Source: Manduca sexta (Eukaryota; Arthropoda; Insecta; Lepidoptera; Sphingidae). From it: a stretch of 64,000 nt of DNA. Under the pieces are notes generated by a model. The model was given only the letters and a program-made list of their open reading frames with translations, searched no databases and was not told where the DNA came from. Every line of letters starts with the position of its first letter. Within the stretch, counting starts at the first letter, position 1. Of this stretch, positions 1-13,700 are shown in pieces. The stretch spans positions 7,428,913 to 7,492,912 of the forward strand of contig NC_051131.1 of NCBI RefSeq assembly GCF_014839805.1. The letters run 5' to 3'. The translations under genes and the position numbers were made by a program.

Positions 1-1329
1 GTCACAAATTATGGTATAGACAATAACGAATGAAACTGCATTTATTTGAAATGAACAAGGACGGTTGTAGTTCACTAGACGCTACAATTAATTATAATTA
101 ACTTGAGCAATATGTATTGTTTTACAATGGATGTAATAATTTTTAAGTACTTAATTAGGACAATGTTATTTTTTTCTCGACTCTTTGACCTTCCGCGTAA
201 TGAGTAAGCGATCTACACTTTGAAGCTAATAATACCACAATGGAGGACCGCACTGCAGAATAAATTGCATTTTTGTGATCATTAGAACGAACTGAATTTC
301 GTTTCCGGGTAAATTAATATGTAAATGTGTAACACTTGTTGGAATAATTTTGAAGCGCCCAAATGTTGCACGCTTATAAATTATTCATAGGGCCTTGACT
401 TCCCTAATGACGGATTTTTGTGGATGTTGTTTACGCATAATATTTAAAAGATATTGACTATTAATTGATGCGAGTTGGTTTAGTCTAACAAAAAATGTCA
501 TAGAGACGCGTATTAGCGTTGTCAAAAGCACCGGGTTGGGTTATACTGAAGCGTACATACTGCTGAACAAATTATGCGCACTAACAGTTTAGGCGACGCG
601 ATTTTGGAGTTGGTCAATGAAAAGCACTTAATCAAAACATCACTTTAACGAACGCTCGTTACGACGCTAACTTTAGAGTTCCCGTGATAATACGCTTAGT
701 TCTGCTGTGAGTAGTACACATTGGAAAACGCTATTTGTTGGAATGGTTCGACGCTCGCTGTTCTATAATTAGCGATTGTCAACTTTATCGTCAGCCGTGT
801 GTGATGGCGTTGATTATACAACGATATTTAATATTGAGCTTGACTGGACAATGGCTACCGTACAAATTTACAAAGCAAATATTTCCTTTGAGGCAAAGAC
901 GCGAGCAGATATTAGTCACGTACGCATTGTTTCTCAAATTTTAGTGTAACATGAATTTACTAGCGTTTTGAAACTATTTTTGCAATGAAAATAAATACGT
1001 AAATGATTTATGTACATAGTTATTAACAGACAATATGAAGTAGATGGTTTTTGATAGATATTAGTAGAATAAATATTTCGTACAATTATTTTTTATTTTC
1101 TTTTATATTTTTTGTAAACTTAGAGTGATCTAAGTTACATAATTTCATGGACGATTTGATTTTCGATATGGCACTTAGATGCGCAGAATCAGTTGTGACA
1201 CATCACACGAGTATTAATTGAATTGTGCTATATTCATATTGGATAGCCGGCTTTGATAAGATGCGATACACAATAATTAATGGGAAATCATTTCTCAAGA
1301 GAGAAACTGGCGTAGGGGCATTGTTTGCA

Positions 1330-1480
1330 GCCTACTTTCCGCAGGAGCGCGAGCGCGGTGGCGTGGTGGCGTGGCGGCGCGGCGCGGCGCGGCGAACGAA
1401 CGTGACGTGAAAGTGAATGGCACAAGCTCGCACGGACTCGCGGACACATTTTACGCCCGATTTAATACCACATTCGTTCA
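1330..1480. promoter_or_regulatory. GC/CpG-rich patch, candidate promoter or 5' UTR exon
   Basis: In otherwise AT-rich DNA this stretch is strikingly GC-rich, with repeated GGCGTGGTGGC and GGCGCGGCGC units around 1358-1395, followed by a CGTGACGTGAAAGTG stretch. CpG-rich islands of this kind often mark housekeeping-type promoters or 5' untranslated exons in insects. It is 6.2 kb upstream of the dumpy start codon, on the side where an untranslated first exon is expected. No TATA box or splice donor was assigned, so the link to dumpy is inference. It could also be a GC-rich repeat fragment. Confidence 0.3.
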
Positions 1481-4400
1481 CGCCAAACCGCACCGTTCGT
1501 AAATTGACGTAAGGTCTCTACCGTGTGCCGGTTATGCTGTTTTACGAGTGCGTGCCAAAAACTTGCCAATATTGATTTATTTTTTTTCTGCATTGTTGCG
1601 TCGTCATTGTATGATAGTGAAAGAAGGTAGTTGTGGAGTATAACTTCATTCATCAAATCAATATATTTTTTATACGTAAACAAATATTGCGTACTTATTT
1701 AGTGATGGTATGATATTTGTATCCGCTCGCATAGCGACCAACGTACACATAGTATAAACCCCTCATAGTGGCCTACATAAGTATGCCGCGTTCCGGAATT
1801 AGCCTGTGTATATTCGGTTTCAAACACGCAAATATAATTATGTCAGTAGACGCTTTATTTCTACCTACTCTACTGGCTATTAGGTGCAGAGGAGTCACTT
1901 TCCGTGTTCGTTTTAAAAACAAAGACAGACAATCTAAAACCTTGTAAAGACCATAGATACGGTAATATATATATGTCGGTGATTGCAAGCCATATAATAT
2001 TCTTACATTATATCGTATATAAATGAATCTTAACATTATCTATGTAAAACATGGATCAGTTTTATGAAGTAGAAACTGTATTACAAGAACATTTGTTAGG
2101 TCTCATAGTGGGACACAGACGAGTAAGACTGCCTAAGTAGTAATTGGTGCGAGTCTTGAAAATACAACACTGGAGTGAGTACGTGCATGTATGGGGTTGA
2201 CTGTTAGAGCTGGGACTGGCAAAAGGGAAAATCTTATCATATTTAAACAGGTTAATAATAAATTAGTTGTAGATAAAATGACTTTACATGCGACCAATAT
2301 AGTATAACTACACAACACTTCTTGTCTACTATTATTTCGGCATTACGACTCGAAGAAGAAGAAGTACGAGAAGATGCTAGTTTCTCGAAACCACGTATTT
2401 AAACTTGGAAATAAAATGTTCCCTTTTAAATAAGGCGTTCTAAAATATGCTTTATGTGTCCTCAGAGATAGGACTGGTTTTACTACACTTGTGAATTTAA
2501 TTACTTGGGTAGTTGTGAATATAAAACTGGCTTACACAACGTCGGTCAAATTAAAAATATTAACACACCACTTTTTTATGATTGAGTTCGATCTCTTTAC
2601 GACTTTACCACGTTATTTTTTCAGTTTAACCATATATACTTGCTATGTATAATTACAAATAAGTTAAAAATGCGGTAAAATAACAATACATAACACATTT
2701 TGAAATACCTATTGTTAGGAATGGGTTAGTGTTGTTAACAATAAAGTGTAACTATTTGTCACGACAACTTTACGATGTCAAGGACTGCAAACATTGAAAC
2801 TAACATTTCTGTTATCTAAACAACTTATGTGATACCGAAAACTTGCATACCCCTGACTATATTATTTTAAAGTACAGCCTTTATAGATTTCGAAAACTAT
2901 CAATTTAAGTAAAACAATAAACGGATGGAGTTGCAATTTCCGTTTAAGCTAAAAACTCCGAAACCATGATTTAAAAAAGATACACGTCAATAAATCCAAA
3001 TAGAGCGTGGGTATACATCTGCCGGAATCATAAAGTTAGATCTATTCTCCAATAGAGAAACTCTCCAGTTTAAAGATCTGATCGGCTCGAGGTAGCTAAA
3101 CAGTGAGCGACGTGAAAACCAAGATATAAAATTGTGTGTCTCTTTATTCGAAAGCTATATTACATACGTAGTATATCGTGAAAGATGTGTGATGCGAAGG
3201 AAGAAATCCGGGGAAGAGCGGAACCAGAATATAATTGTGTATTCTTCATTTGATTATACAAATATAATATAATTCACACTTCTATATTATTAAGTTTCGT
3301 TGAACTCCTTGCCATTAGAGCTAAATAAGTTTAATTCGTAGTGGTGACTTTCACATAGTATATTCGTTGCTAACCTAACACATATCTGACGGAAAGGCTA
3401 CCTAAACCTTATAGTTGAAATTTTAGCACTGACTGTCTACAGTAATTCAATGGGGTCCAAGCACGAATGTTTATATAATAAACTCCTATATTTCGTATTT
3501 GCTGTTAAATTCAACATGTTTGTTCCCAGCCAAGCGATATAGTTTAAATAGTTAACAGAATGAAATACAGCCGTGTTGCCACCTTACTTTGTTCTGCCTA
3601 TTGCATGCGAATTCAGAAAACACGTAAGGATTCGTACACGCGATTTGAATAATTACGAATTTATCACGCGGCTATTAGCGCTACTATACTATTATTATTA
3701 TATCATCTTTAAGTGTAAGTAAGTCATATATATTATTTATTTGATTTTATTTTTGCCCTGTAAGTTAATTTCTATAAAAATATGAGCTAGGACTTGATAA
3801 AGTTATGTATGAAATTGATACTGTTCTGACGGTTGCAAGTGTCATTACGGTAAAAAGTACAGTAAATGTAATAATTGTGATATTTAAGAAACGAAAATTA
3901 AAAATATATATTTTTGCATTTAATAAGTTACGTTATAGATATTACAAAACACTAGGTCCCTACACAATATAAATTTGTTAAATGTTTTCGGAATAATTTA
4001 GATATATGTTCATTGTTCATAGTGTGCGAAAATATAATATAAAAAAAATATTGCATAACAAAAAACAATCCTTAAAGTGTATCCAATAACTTTATAAAGA
4101 CATAATTCCTTCGCAACACTTCGTTACATATAATCGCAGTTATGGCGAGGCTAATGACCTTGATGAACCACTAGATATCGTATAGGACGTCACTGAATCA
4201 CACAACTGATCGAATTGGAAAATGTCAATAAGACAATTAGTAAATGATTTTTTTTAAAATAACTAGTTGATACTTTTGATTATAGTTTTATTTCATGTTT
4301 ACCCTTTGTCCAACACAGGTATATTTATATAAAAAAAATACATTAAATCTGATCAATAGTGGATTTAAAGTAGACAGACGAATTAAAAAAATATTTGTTA

Positions 4401-7029
4401 GGTTTAAATTGAATTTTATCGAGCGGATGAGCAGTAACTCGTAACGTTACCTGCTTAAACAGTCATTATGTTATAGTTGCCACCTGCGTATAAGGATAAC
4501 ATCTGTTTATTAATTACTTGTAATAAAAAAGGCAATCTTTAAATCACATAAATAGCTACGGGTGATATATGCAATAATTCTTAGTATTTCGTAAAATTAA
4601 AATATCTTACAGGTAATTATTGACAATTTGTACTGATTGGACCTACTTTTGGGGCATGACAGGCGAACATAGGCTACTGCGGCGTATATGTACAACCACA
4701 AGAAAAGACCTCGCGGCAGGCTGTGATTGAGATCACCACCAACTTGACACTGACATAAAAGATGATCCATTAACGCGTTCAATAGATATAAAGGAAGGGA
4801 GTAATATGATTTACATCGGGACTTTATTTACTAAAATAAAAAATTTGTTCTATTGTTCACCTGGAACCTTTATTATACAATATTATGAGCTCCCAATTAT
4901 AGTTTTTTTGGGCCTTTCATTATGTTATTTCACAAATATTTTATCACAGAAAATTACTAATAGAGAATCACGTGGGAGTTTATTTCAAAATAGAGCTTTT
5001 ACGCAGATTGTTTTTTGGCTATCTTGTAAAATCGACGTTTGTCCACTACGACATTTGAAATTTTCACCGACGTTATATAGAAAAACTATTTTGCAATTTT
5101 GGAGATGTTATTTTTTAAGTTCAGCTTTCATTATGTAGGATTATAACTTGAAATGGCTTTATAATATGGAGAAATGTAAATCTATTATGTGTAATGATGC
5201 GTGATAGTGCGCGCTGAGTTATGGACGATGTCGGCATATCTCAAAGCGAACGCAAGGCCACCCTTATACCCGTCCCGTCTGCAATAAAACTTTATCGAAG
5301 CGTCTCGTCTAAAAGCAGAGTCTGGCTGTTGCAAATAACGCCTGGGATGCGGTGTGACTGGCGGTTCTTAGCTTGGCTTGCGGTGTTACGTGTTGTTTCG
5401 TTACACTATACACGGCTACATACATAACTAATGTTGAGTGTTACCCGCTACAAACGGCGTGCGGTTTATTTTTTACTTATTGACGTCATAATGGAAAACA
5501 TTTACATTCACGATAGTAAGTGCATCAGGAGTTTTTTCATCAAACGCCATAACAGTATATTTTAGAAGACGACGTAGTCGCTAATTTAATATATTTAATA
5601 ACATGTAGATACGTTATGTACTTAGATCAAAATTACTCAGTGAATAACTTTATTTCTACCATTTAATTTTATGCAATAGAAGATATATAGATATTTAATT
5701 AATTATAATGAGTTGCAAAAGATCTTTAGGCATGAATTAAAATTAAAATACATTAGTCACCTCACCTTGGTGCATGGCGTGACCATAATGATAGAAAAAT
5801 TAATAATATTAGACAAATACTTATACTATGAACTCAGACTGACTTTGAAACGTAAAAAATAAATTGATGCCGGTTATAGCAACTTATTAACCTTGGCGAA
5901 GATGAGTATTATATAGTTCTTTTGTAAGTTAATAATTTTTTTGCTACGTCTATGTAGGTATAAGCGGTGTTTATGGTAGAAATAGTAATAATATTCGGGC
6001 ATAATACGGTATATGCATTACGTACAGCCTGTTGCTAATTTGTCAACAACAGTATTGACGTTGCGAGCAGAATCGATGAAATACGTACCATTCACACAGT
6101 AGCTCGACCTCGCAGCGCAGCCTTCGACTTTGTCGTCGTCATTATTTAAAGCAAAGTTGAGATTTTTTCTTATTGTTTTAAACAAATTTTGAATACGATT
6201 TTATGAAAATATGCACAAATATATTAGTATAATCGTTCATCGATATAAGTAGGTTTTAATAAATATGTTAATGTTTATTAAAATACCATAAAACGTATTG
6301 GAAATAGCGGTTTAAATCTTTGCCATCCGATTTATACTTGTAAACTAGTGTAACTAAGTTTAAAGTAATAAAACTTTGATTTTAAGTAAATGAGATTTAA
6401 TATTTTTGGAGCTTTAAATCTACCGTCAGAAGGTTAAAGCTTAGGTACTTCAAATAATTCTTATGCCAAAGGTACCTCTGACAAACGTTTTTAAAAAGAG
6501 AACATAGCTATAGACCTTGCATTAAAAGGATTTCAGTTTTATTTAAAGAGGTTCTTAGTTTTACTGCAGTGTATAATAGAGATCTTTTAGGATTTTCAAA
6601 TCTAGCAATACTTGTGTCTATTATAATATTATTTCTGGAAGTGCAAAATCGCACCCGATCGAAGCTAATCCAATCGGGTGGTGCTTCAATTAATACGAAT
6701 TTACTTTATTATTTGCGACTCGCAAGATCACTGAATTATAATTAAAAGTAAATAATTATAATAAACTCTATCAAATTGTATCTTGGTTGAATTAATACAT
6801 GTCAAGTTACTCATGTTCTTTAAAATTAACCCGATTGATAATTTTTTCTAAATGTAAAATCGTTTCTATATAAAATTAATAAATTTATACCAGTTTATGT
6901 ATTTATGTAAAGAAGTGTTACTTGCACTATTCAAGGTGTTTGTTAGTCATTGGCATACATATCACGCCGTACTGTAGTTTCCTCCCCAGCATCTCATCTA
7001 TCTTTATGTGTTTTTTTATAGTACAGTAG

Positions 7030-7430
7030 GTGTTGCTCGCGGCTTTGTCCGCATATAAAGTGTTTTGCGCTTTCAAAAATCCCTACATCCATGAAGCGAT
7101 CAGTAGCACTATTTGTACAACGTTAGCAGATTTATTTGAAAAATCATAATAAAATATCTTAATATTTGTACTTCCTGTTGTTTCATCATCTTTGTTGTAT
7201 ATTTATTTTTCCCTACGGTGTTGATGTACAATAAAGTGTTTAAATAAAATAAATAAATAAATATTTCCTACAGTAACAAATTATCTCAATAAAAATTTGC
7301 CTATGTGCTAATATAAGACATAGTCTTTGTCAAAGTCCGTTCAGCGGTTTCTGTGTTTACGTCTAACATGCATCCAACCATGCAAGCATTTTTATAAATT
7401 TCCTCATTTGTAATTTGCCCATAGACAGAG
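7030..7430 (+). repeat. Composite SINE/LINE-derived interspersed repeat
   Basis: This block contains motifs typical of lepidopteran RTE-like SINE/LINE repeats: GTTGCTCGCGGCTTTGTCC near 7031-7050, and a segment near 7330-7355 containing GTCCGTTCAGCGGTTTC followed by CATGCATCC-type sequence. Between them, around 7200-7262, lies a retrotransposon-tail-like sequence with an ACAATAAAGTG motif ending in repeated AATA units. The family assignment is from memory of such repeats. It sits directly upstream of the dumpy start-codon exon and is not coding. Confidence 0.5.
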
Positions 7431-7645
7431 TATCGATTGGCAACACTTAATCAACTATTCTTCGATAGTCGATACAATTATGTCGGTCTGTTCAAAATCG
7501 AACAAACACAAACGGGATATTTAATAATACTTTAATTTAGTTTCTTTAAAGTATGCCTACAACATCTTTCGGTTATGAAGTGGAGTCGGAGTCATATAAA
7601 TATACCGTGTATGGAGTGAAAAGTTTTTTTTTTATTTTGTTGCAG

Positions 7646-7707
7646 AGAACATGCATCTAGACACCTTACCGCTCGTCGTTTGGACGCTCTTAGTCACAAC
7701 GACAAAT
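7646..7707 (+). CDS. dp: dumpy start-codon exon: signal peptide
   Basis: The exon begins after TGCAG at 7641-7645, has five untranslated bases and then ATG at 7651. It encodes [19 protein letters not shown], a short N-region followed by a hydrophobic core, as expected for a signal peptide on a secreted or apical matrix protein. The donor at 7708 (GTAAGT) is in phase 0, and the next exon continues with VATQSQYG, a plausible cleavage region. Confidence 0.8.
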
Positions 7708-10700
7708 GTAAGTAATAGAAATAATTATTATAAGAACCAAATAATTATGTAAAAAAAAGTACTTAAGCAACATTATTTATATATGTGTTGCCACAAAAAC
7801 TAAATTGTGACTATACCTAGAATAAATCATGCGTAAAATTTTACGCTCACTTAGCACCGTCTTACATTTATTTTAGTTTTATTTACGAACATTAAGTTTT
7901 CGTCTGTATTAAATACATAACAAATTCCTAAAATGCCTTATGGCTAGGGCTTAGGGTTTATCGATTGCACAGATAATACTAATCTGCGATTGTTTATTCT
8001 GATGCAATATCAGATCACATGTTGTATTACACTGACTTTGAAATATTTGGCAGCGTTTAAAAATAATGCGTTTGCTTCATAAATATATTTTGAACACTTC
8101 ATATGTTTTGTATTACAGGTAGCGACACAAAGCCAATATGGAATAGGTTTAGGAATAAAACGAGAAGTATTTTTCTTAAATTTAGAAGACGGTTATTTTG
8201 GCTGTCAAGTAAACGAGTCAACACAAATATTACAGTTATATGAATTATCAAAATTGTGCGACGGTGTGTCGGACTGTTACAAAGCATCCGACGAGCTCCG
8301 AACAGAGTTAAAATGCACAGGTATTTGTAATATATTACTAATTTATGAAGTATTTAACATTTACTTTTAATCAAAGCTATTGTAAATGCTATGTATTGTT
8401 TATTTTAGATGATTGTACCAAAGAGGATGGCGCCCAGTGTATAAACGGTGCTTGTTTAAACGGAGTGTGCCATTGCAACGACGGTTTCGGCGGTTGTAAT
8501 TGCCAGGAGCCAGGTATTTTATAGTGATTATTTATTGATTGAGTTATACATCATAATATATTAGCGATATAACATTTTTATTTTGTTGACAGATATAAAT
8601 GAGTGTAAAGACAGACCATGTGATGTTTTTGCACATTGTACGAACACAGTTGGCAGCTTTCAATGTTCGTGCTTCCCTGGCTATGAAGGCGATGGTTTCA
8701 CTTGCAAAGGTTTGTATTGACGACATTTTTATTCGTATTATAGTGAATCACTTGAACGAATTGGTGCCAAGACGAGCCTGTACGTTAGTGTATCTAATAA
8801 ACGAATAGTTTCTTGCTGGACTAATGTTTCTCGTTAGTCGATATTTTGTACTGCACTGTACTTACCTTCAAATACGATGAAGTTAATTTACTATACAAGG
8901 ATAAACTAATCAGAAATATTTTTGTAATTTATTGCACAGACATAAATGAATGCGAAGACCCAGCGATATCGTCACGTTGCGTTGAAAATGCAGAATGTTG
9001 TAATCTGCCTGCTCATTTCATTTGCAAGTGCAACCGGGGCTTCGAAGGCGATGGCGAGGAGGAATGCCGAGGTAACAATTACTATGATTAGATTTCACCC
9101 ATGTGTCAGATAATATAAGGTTGTCCACATTAACGCATATATTGAGGTAATGTTATGTATTTTTTGTTAAGTTAAATAAAGAGAGAAGTAAATAGAAAAG
9201 ATCGCTGTAACCATAATATACGTCATGCTATATTATATACGTTAATAGGCTATAATATTTATGTACTTAATTAAAAATCAGTTATCCGATGTTGCTTACA
9301 ATATATGAAAACAATTTATTATTGTAGATATCGATGAATGCCGCCGACCTGGTGCCTGTGGATCTAACGCTCTATGCCAGAACAATCCAGGAAATTACAC
9401 ATGTTCTTGTCAGGCTGGTTACACTGGAAATGCTTTTGACGGTGTAAGTATAATTTTTTTTATAAGTACCGTACTATTAATTCAACAACAGTTTGTGTTT
9501 CCCAAATATTTCATCAATTACGTTTAAATATTTTACAATAGACCTATGGGGTTCAGTGTCGTAGTTGACTATTACTGTTTATTATAATATTATGTCGCTG
9601 TAATTGGTGTATGTCCTTAGTTAAAGCTATTTTCACAGTGTGTTGACATCGATGAGTGCGCGAACGACGGTGTTTGCGGCACGGGAGCAGTGTGTCGCAA
9701 TGTCGAGGGCGGATACGAGTGCAGCTGCCCTCCTGGCTACGAGGGAGACCCGCGCGTTGCGTGTCACGACAACGACGAGTGCTCGCGCGTCACCTGCGGC
9801 CGCGATGCTTTATGCGAGAACCTTCCCGGAGCATACCGATGTGTCTGTCCACCAGGTTTTGAAGGGAATCCCGACGTACAGTGTACTGGTAAGCCATGGA
9901 TCGATACGCCAATGGGTGTACCGAACGCTACCACTTAACGTCCTTTGTGGACTAACGCTTTTTGAAATCTAATTCTGTGAATGGTTCGCGACTGACCTGC
10001 GCCATGTACTACCGTCTGTGGACATTCGGTAGTCTCACGCTTCTACTAACATAACCGATCATGACATTCAAAATTTTCTAGATGAACTTAAAAACATTTC
10101 AGCATCAGTGTGCACCTGTATCGTCGGCAACAAATGACTGCGACGAATTTGGTCTCTTTGTATTCCGGCAGGCTGTGGATATACATATACTATGGTTATC
10201 CTTCAGTTTCATCATTTTAGTTGATTTCTCTAACACCCATACTTCAGTTGTGTATGTGTCTTTCTTCTACTTCTTCGTAGTGGCTGTCGGCGTATTTACT
10301 GGGTGTGTATGTTTGTTTGTAAGCATACGCGGCAGTTGTAATTAGACGTGCCTTATTTGTTATACCAGACGTGGATGAATGTAAGAATAGCGAGACTCTA
10401 TGCAGCGCACACGCAATTTGTATCAATACTGCCGGAAGCTTCGTGTGCACGTGTAAACCAGAATACACTGGAGATGCGCGCGCGCCGGAAGGCTGTCAGG
10501 AGGTTGACGAATGTCAGACACTTGAACGGCCTTGTGGAACACATGCCATTTGCGAGAACGCCGTACCAGGATATAACTGTATCTGCCCGCAGGGATACAG
10601 AGCTAAACCAGACCCACAAATTGCTTGCGAACAGGTAATGTTTGATGCATTATGTTAATGAACTTACGTATACGTGAGGAATTATTGAACCGTTCATTTT

Positions 10701-13700
10701 CAGGTTGATGTCACCACCTTATGTAAATCAAACTTTGATTGTACTAATAATGCTCAATGTATTGAAAATCAATGCTTTTGCAAAGAGGGCTTCGACGCTA
10801 AAGGATCAGTATGCATAGATATCGATGAATGTTCCACGAATCGCAGTATATGTGGGGAAAATTCTATTTGCATAAATACAGCCGGAGGATATAATTGTGA
10901 ATGTGCCATTGGTTTCGTGGGCTCACCACCGCAAGTGGCCTGTCGAGCTCCATGCGAGGACGTTAAATGCGGTGAACATGCGTACTGTAATCCTGATGGA
11001 ACTGAAGCATATTGCGTTTGTGAAGAAGGCTGGACTTTTGACCCCAATGACATAGCAGCAGGATGTGTAGATATTAATGAATGTGATGCATCACTTGGAC
11101 CGAATGGACGTTGCGGTAAAAACGCACTATGCTCAAACGTTCTTGGAAGTTTTACTTGTCATTGTCCTGAAGGTTATACCGGGGACGCGCACAAGCAATG
11201 TATAGATATTGACGAATGTCAGATCGAAGGTGCATGTGGTCTGGGAGCCGACTGCATAAACCGTGATGGCTCATACAGCTGTGAATGTCCTTCCAGTACG
11301 GTACCAGACCCAGACCCGCACGTGCGGTGCGCTGAAATATTTACTTGCAATAATGACAATGACTGTCCAGGCAATGCGCTGTGCAATCCAGACAAACGAT
11401 GTTTCTGTCCAGATCCTAATGTTGGAAATGAATGCAGGCGTAAGTTTTCCAGATTTATTAATTAGTTTATAAATACCAGTAGTCCTCCAGTAGTCGAAAT
11501 TTGACCGTTAAATTTAATACATTTGTAACACATGCATATAATTCTATTTCTTTTTTAAATATTTTATATGATATTTAATTATGCCAAATCTCACACTCCT
11601 CCGTGTGAGCAATATTTTTATAAAAGGATAAAGTGTTTCCTTCGTGTATTATAATATATATTAGAAAAACAAAAATAAAAAATAATTTTGAATAAATAAA
11701 AGCTCCTTTCTTTTTTGAAACTTCAATAAAATACAACATTTCTTTATACTTATTCAAATAATTTGGTTATAGATCCATGCGAATCTTTGGAATGTGGAAG
11801 CAATTCAGAATGTCTTCTTAATAACCAAAATGCTCAATGCATATGTCGAAGTGGCTTTACGGGTAACCCATCTGCTCCTATTGGATGCCAAGACATAAAC
11901 GAATGCGACGATAATCCTTGCGGTACGGGAGCTGTTTGTAAAAATCTACCAGGGCATTATCAATGCGAGTGCCCCGCTAACTTTAATGGAGATCCATACG
12001 TTGATGGTTGCATACCTGGAAAAATGCCTACAGAATGTAGTACTATCAATCCTTGCCCTGAAGGTGAACAATGTATACTACATGATGCTGAAAATGTATG
12101 TATATGCTCACAAGGCTTTTCACGCAATAAAGTCACCGGATTGTGTGAAGACATTAATGAATGCACGCAGCATGGACGTTCCCCTTGCGGGTTAAATGCT
12201 ATATGTAAGAATCTACCAGGAAGTTACGAATGTAAATGCCCCCAAGAATACAGTGGAAATCCCTATAAATTATGTGAAGTGTGCGATAATATAAACTGCC
12301 AATGTCAACCGCCGTATCAAGTGGTAGATGGGAACTGTGTCTTATCTGGCTGTAATAAAGATAACAAATGCGGTAAGGGAGCGGAGTGCATTGTCATTTC
12401 TGACGGAGTGAGCTACTGTGCTTGTCCGGCTGGATACTCATTAACTACTGAAGGATCTTGTGAAGACACCAATGAATGCACATCTGGACAACCAGCTTGT
12501 GGTTTTGGCGCTGAATGTGTTAATACTGTTGGATCTTTCATATGTAAATGTCCACCAGGCTACAGCAAAGACCCCATCTCAGGGCATTGTGCACTAAATC
12601 AAAAACGTTGTATTAGTGACTCAGATTGTTTTCCGAATGAGAAGTGCATTCAACCTGGTAAATGTGTGTGCCCTCCGCCATTCTATTTAGACGTTTCTGA
12701 TGGACAAAAATGCAAAAGCCCTTGTGAGCGGTTTACTTGTGGCATCAACGCTAAATGCACTCCGAGTGATCCGCCCAGGTGTATGTGTATGACAGGATAT
12801 GAAGGAGATCCGTACACAGGTTGCACCAACAGGAACGAATGTCACAGTTCACCATGTGGGTACGGTGCTATTTGTCACGATAAAAAGGGTGGATATCAAT
12901 GCGACTGTTCACCAAATATGGTCGGGGATCCGTATAAAGGAGAATGTGAGTAAAATCTTAACTAACGTATGAATAAAATAACCCTATCATAAAGTGTGTG
13001 CATTATTGTAGCAATGTAATCGACTTTGCAGGTACCATAGGTGAGGAACCGATGCAAAAACTATTGTGTAGTAAAGATGATCAATGTCCTAATACTTTAG
13101 CATGCTTGAATCGGACGTGCGTATCACCATGCAGCAGTGTTTCATGTGGACCGAATGCATTTTGTGAAGTAGAAAACCACGCTGCCTGGTGCCGTTGTAA
13201 CCCTGGATACACTAAACCTGAAGGCGGAAAATGCATATCCGGTAATTAAATAAATTAAAATTTCTGATAATTTTATTTCTGAATCTTTAAAATTATACAA
13301 AATAACTGTCCATATATGATTACATTATTTTTTTCTTAAATTTTAGGCTGTGATACTTATTCTTGCGCTACCAGTGCTCAATGTATAATATCGAAAACGG
13401 GCCCTACATGTATTTGCCCTGAAGGATTGATTGGTAATCCATTCCCTGGTGGAGCATGCAGTAGAGATGTTTGTGGACCTGGTATACCTTGTGAAGAAAA
13501 TCTGACGTGTGTTTCGGGACGTTGTCGCCAACGTTGCGATGGAGTTGTATGTGGTGTTGGGGCGTCATGTGTTGAAGAAACTGGAAGATGTGTTTGCAAC
13601 GCTTTCTTCGTCGGTAATCCGGATTTGTTGTGTATGCCACGTAAGTAAACATATACACCTATTGTCTAGTTTGTGAAAAAGTTTGTTTTTGAACATATTA

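Larger units (their letters stand above)
1..7645 (+). other. Upstream flank / 5' intron of dumpy, no coding gene seen
   Basis: About 7.6 kb of AT-rich sequence before the exon that carries the dumpy start codon. Open frames here are short (110 residues or fewer), lack recognisable domains and have no splice or composition support, so none is called. The acceptor TGCAG directly before the start-codon exon shows that at least one untranslated exon lies further upstream, either in this stretch or outside the window. Two parts stand out and are listed separately: the GC-rich patch near 1330-1480 and the interspersed repeat block near 7030-7430. Confidence 0.7.

Noticed and set aside
735..944. Open frame of 69 codons upstream of dumpy
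   Set aside because: Short, no domain, AT-driven composition and no splice context; expected by chance in 7.6 kb.
4806..5138. Open frame of 110 codons in the upstream region
   Set aside because: No recognisable domain, no codon-composition contrast with its surroundings and no plausible splice partners.
5221..5427. Frame of 68 codons in a moderately GC-rich patch
   Set aside because: Probably a repeat fragment; the peptide has no recognisable family and no flanking gene structure.
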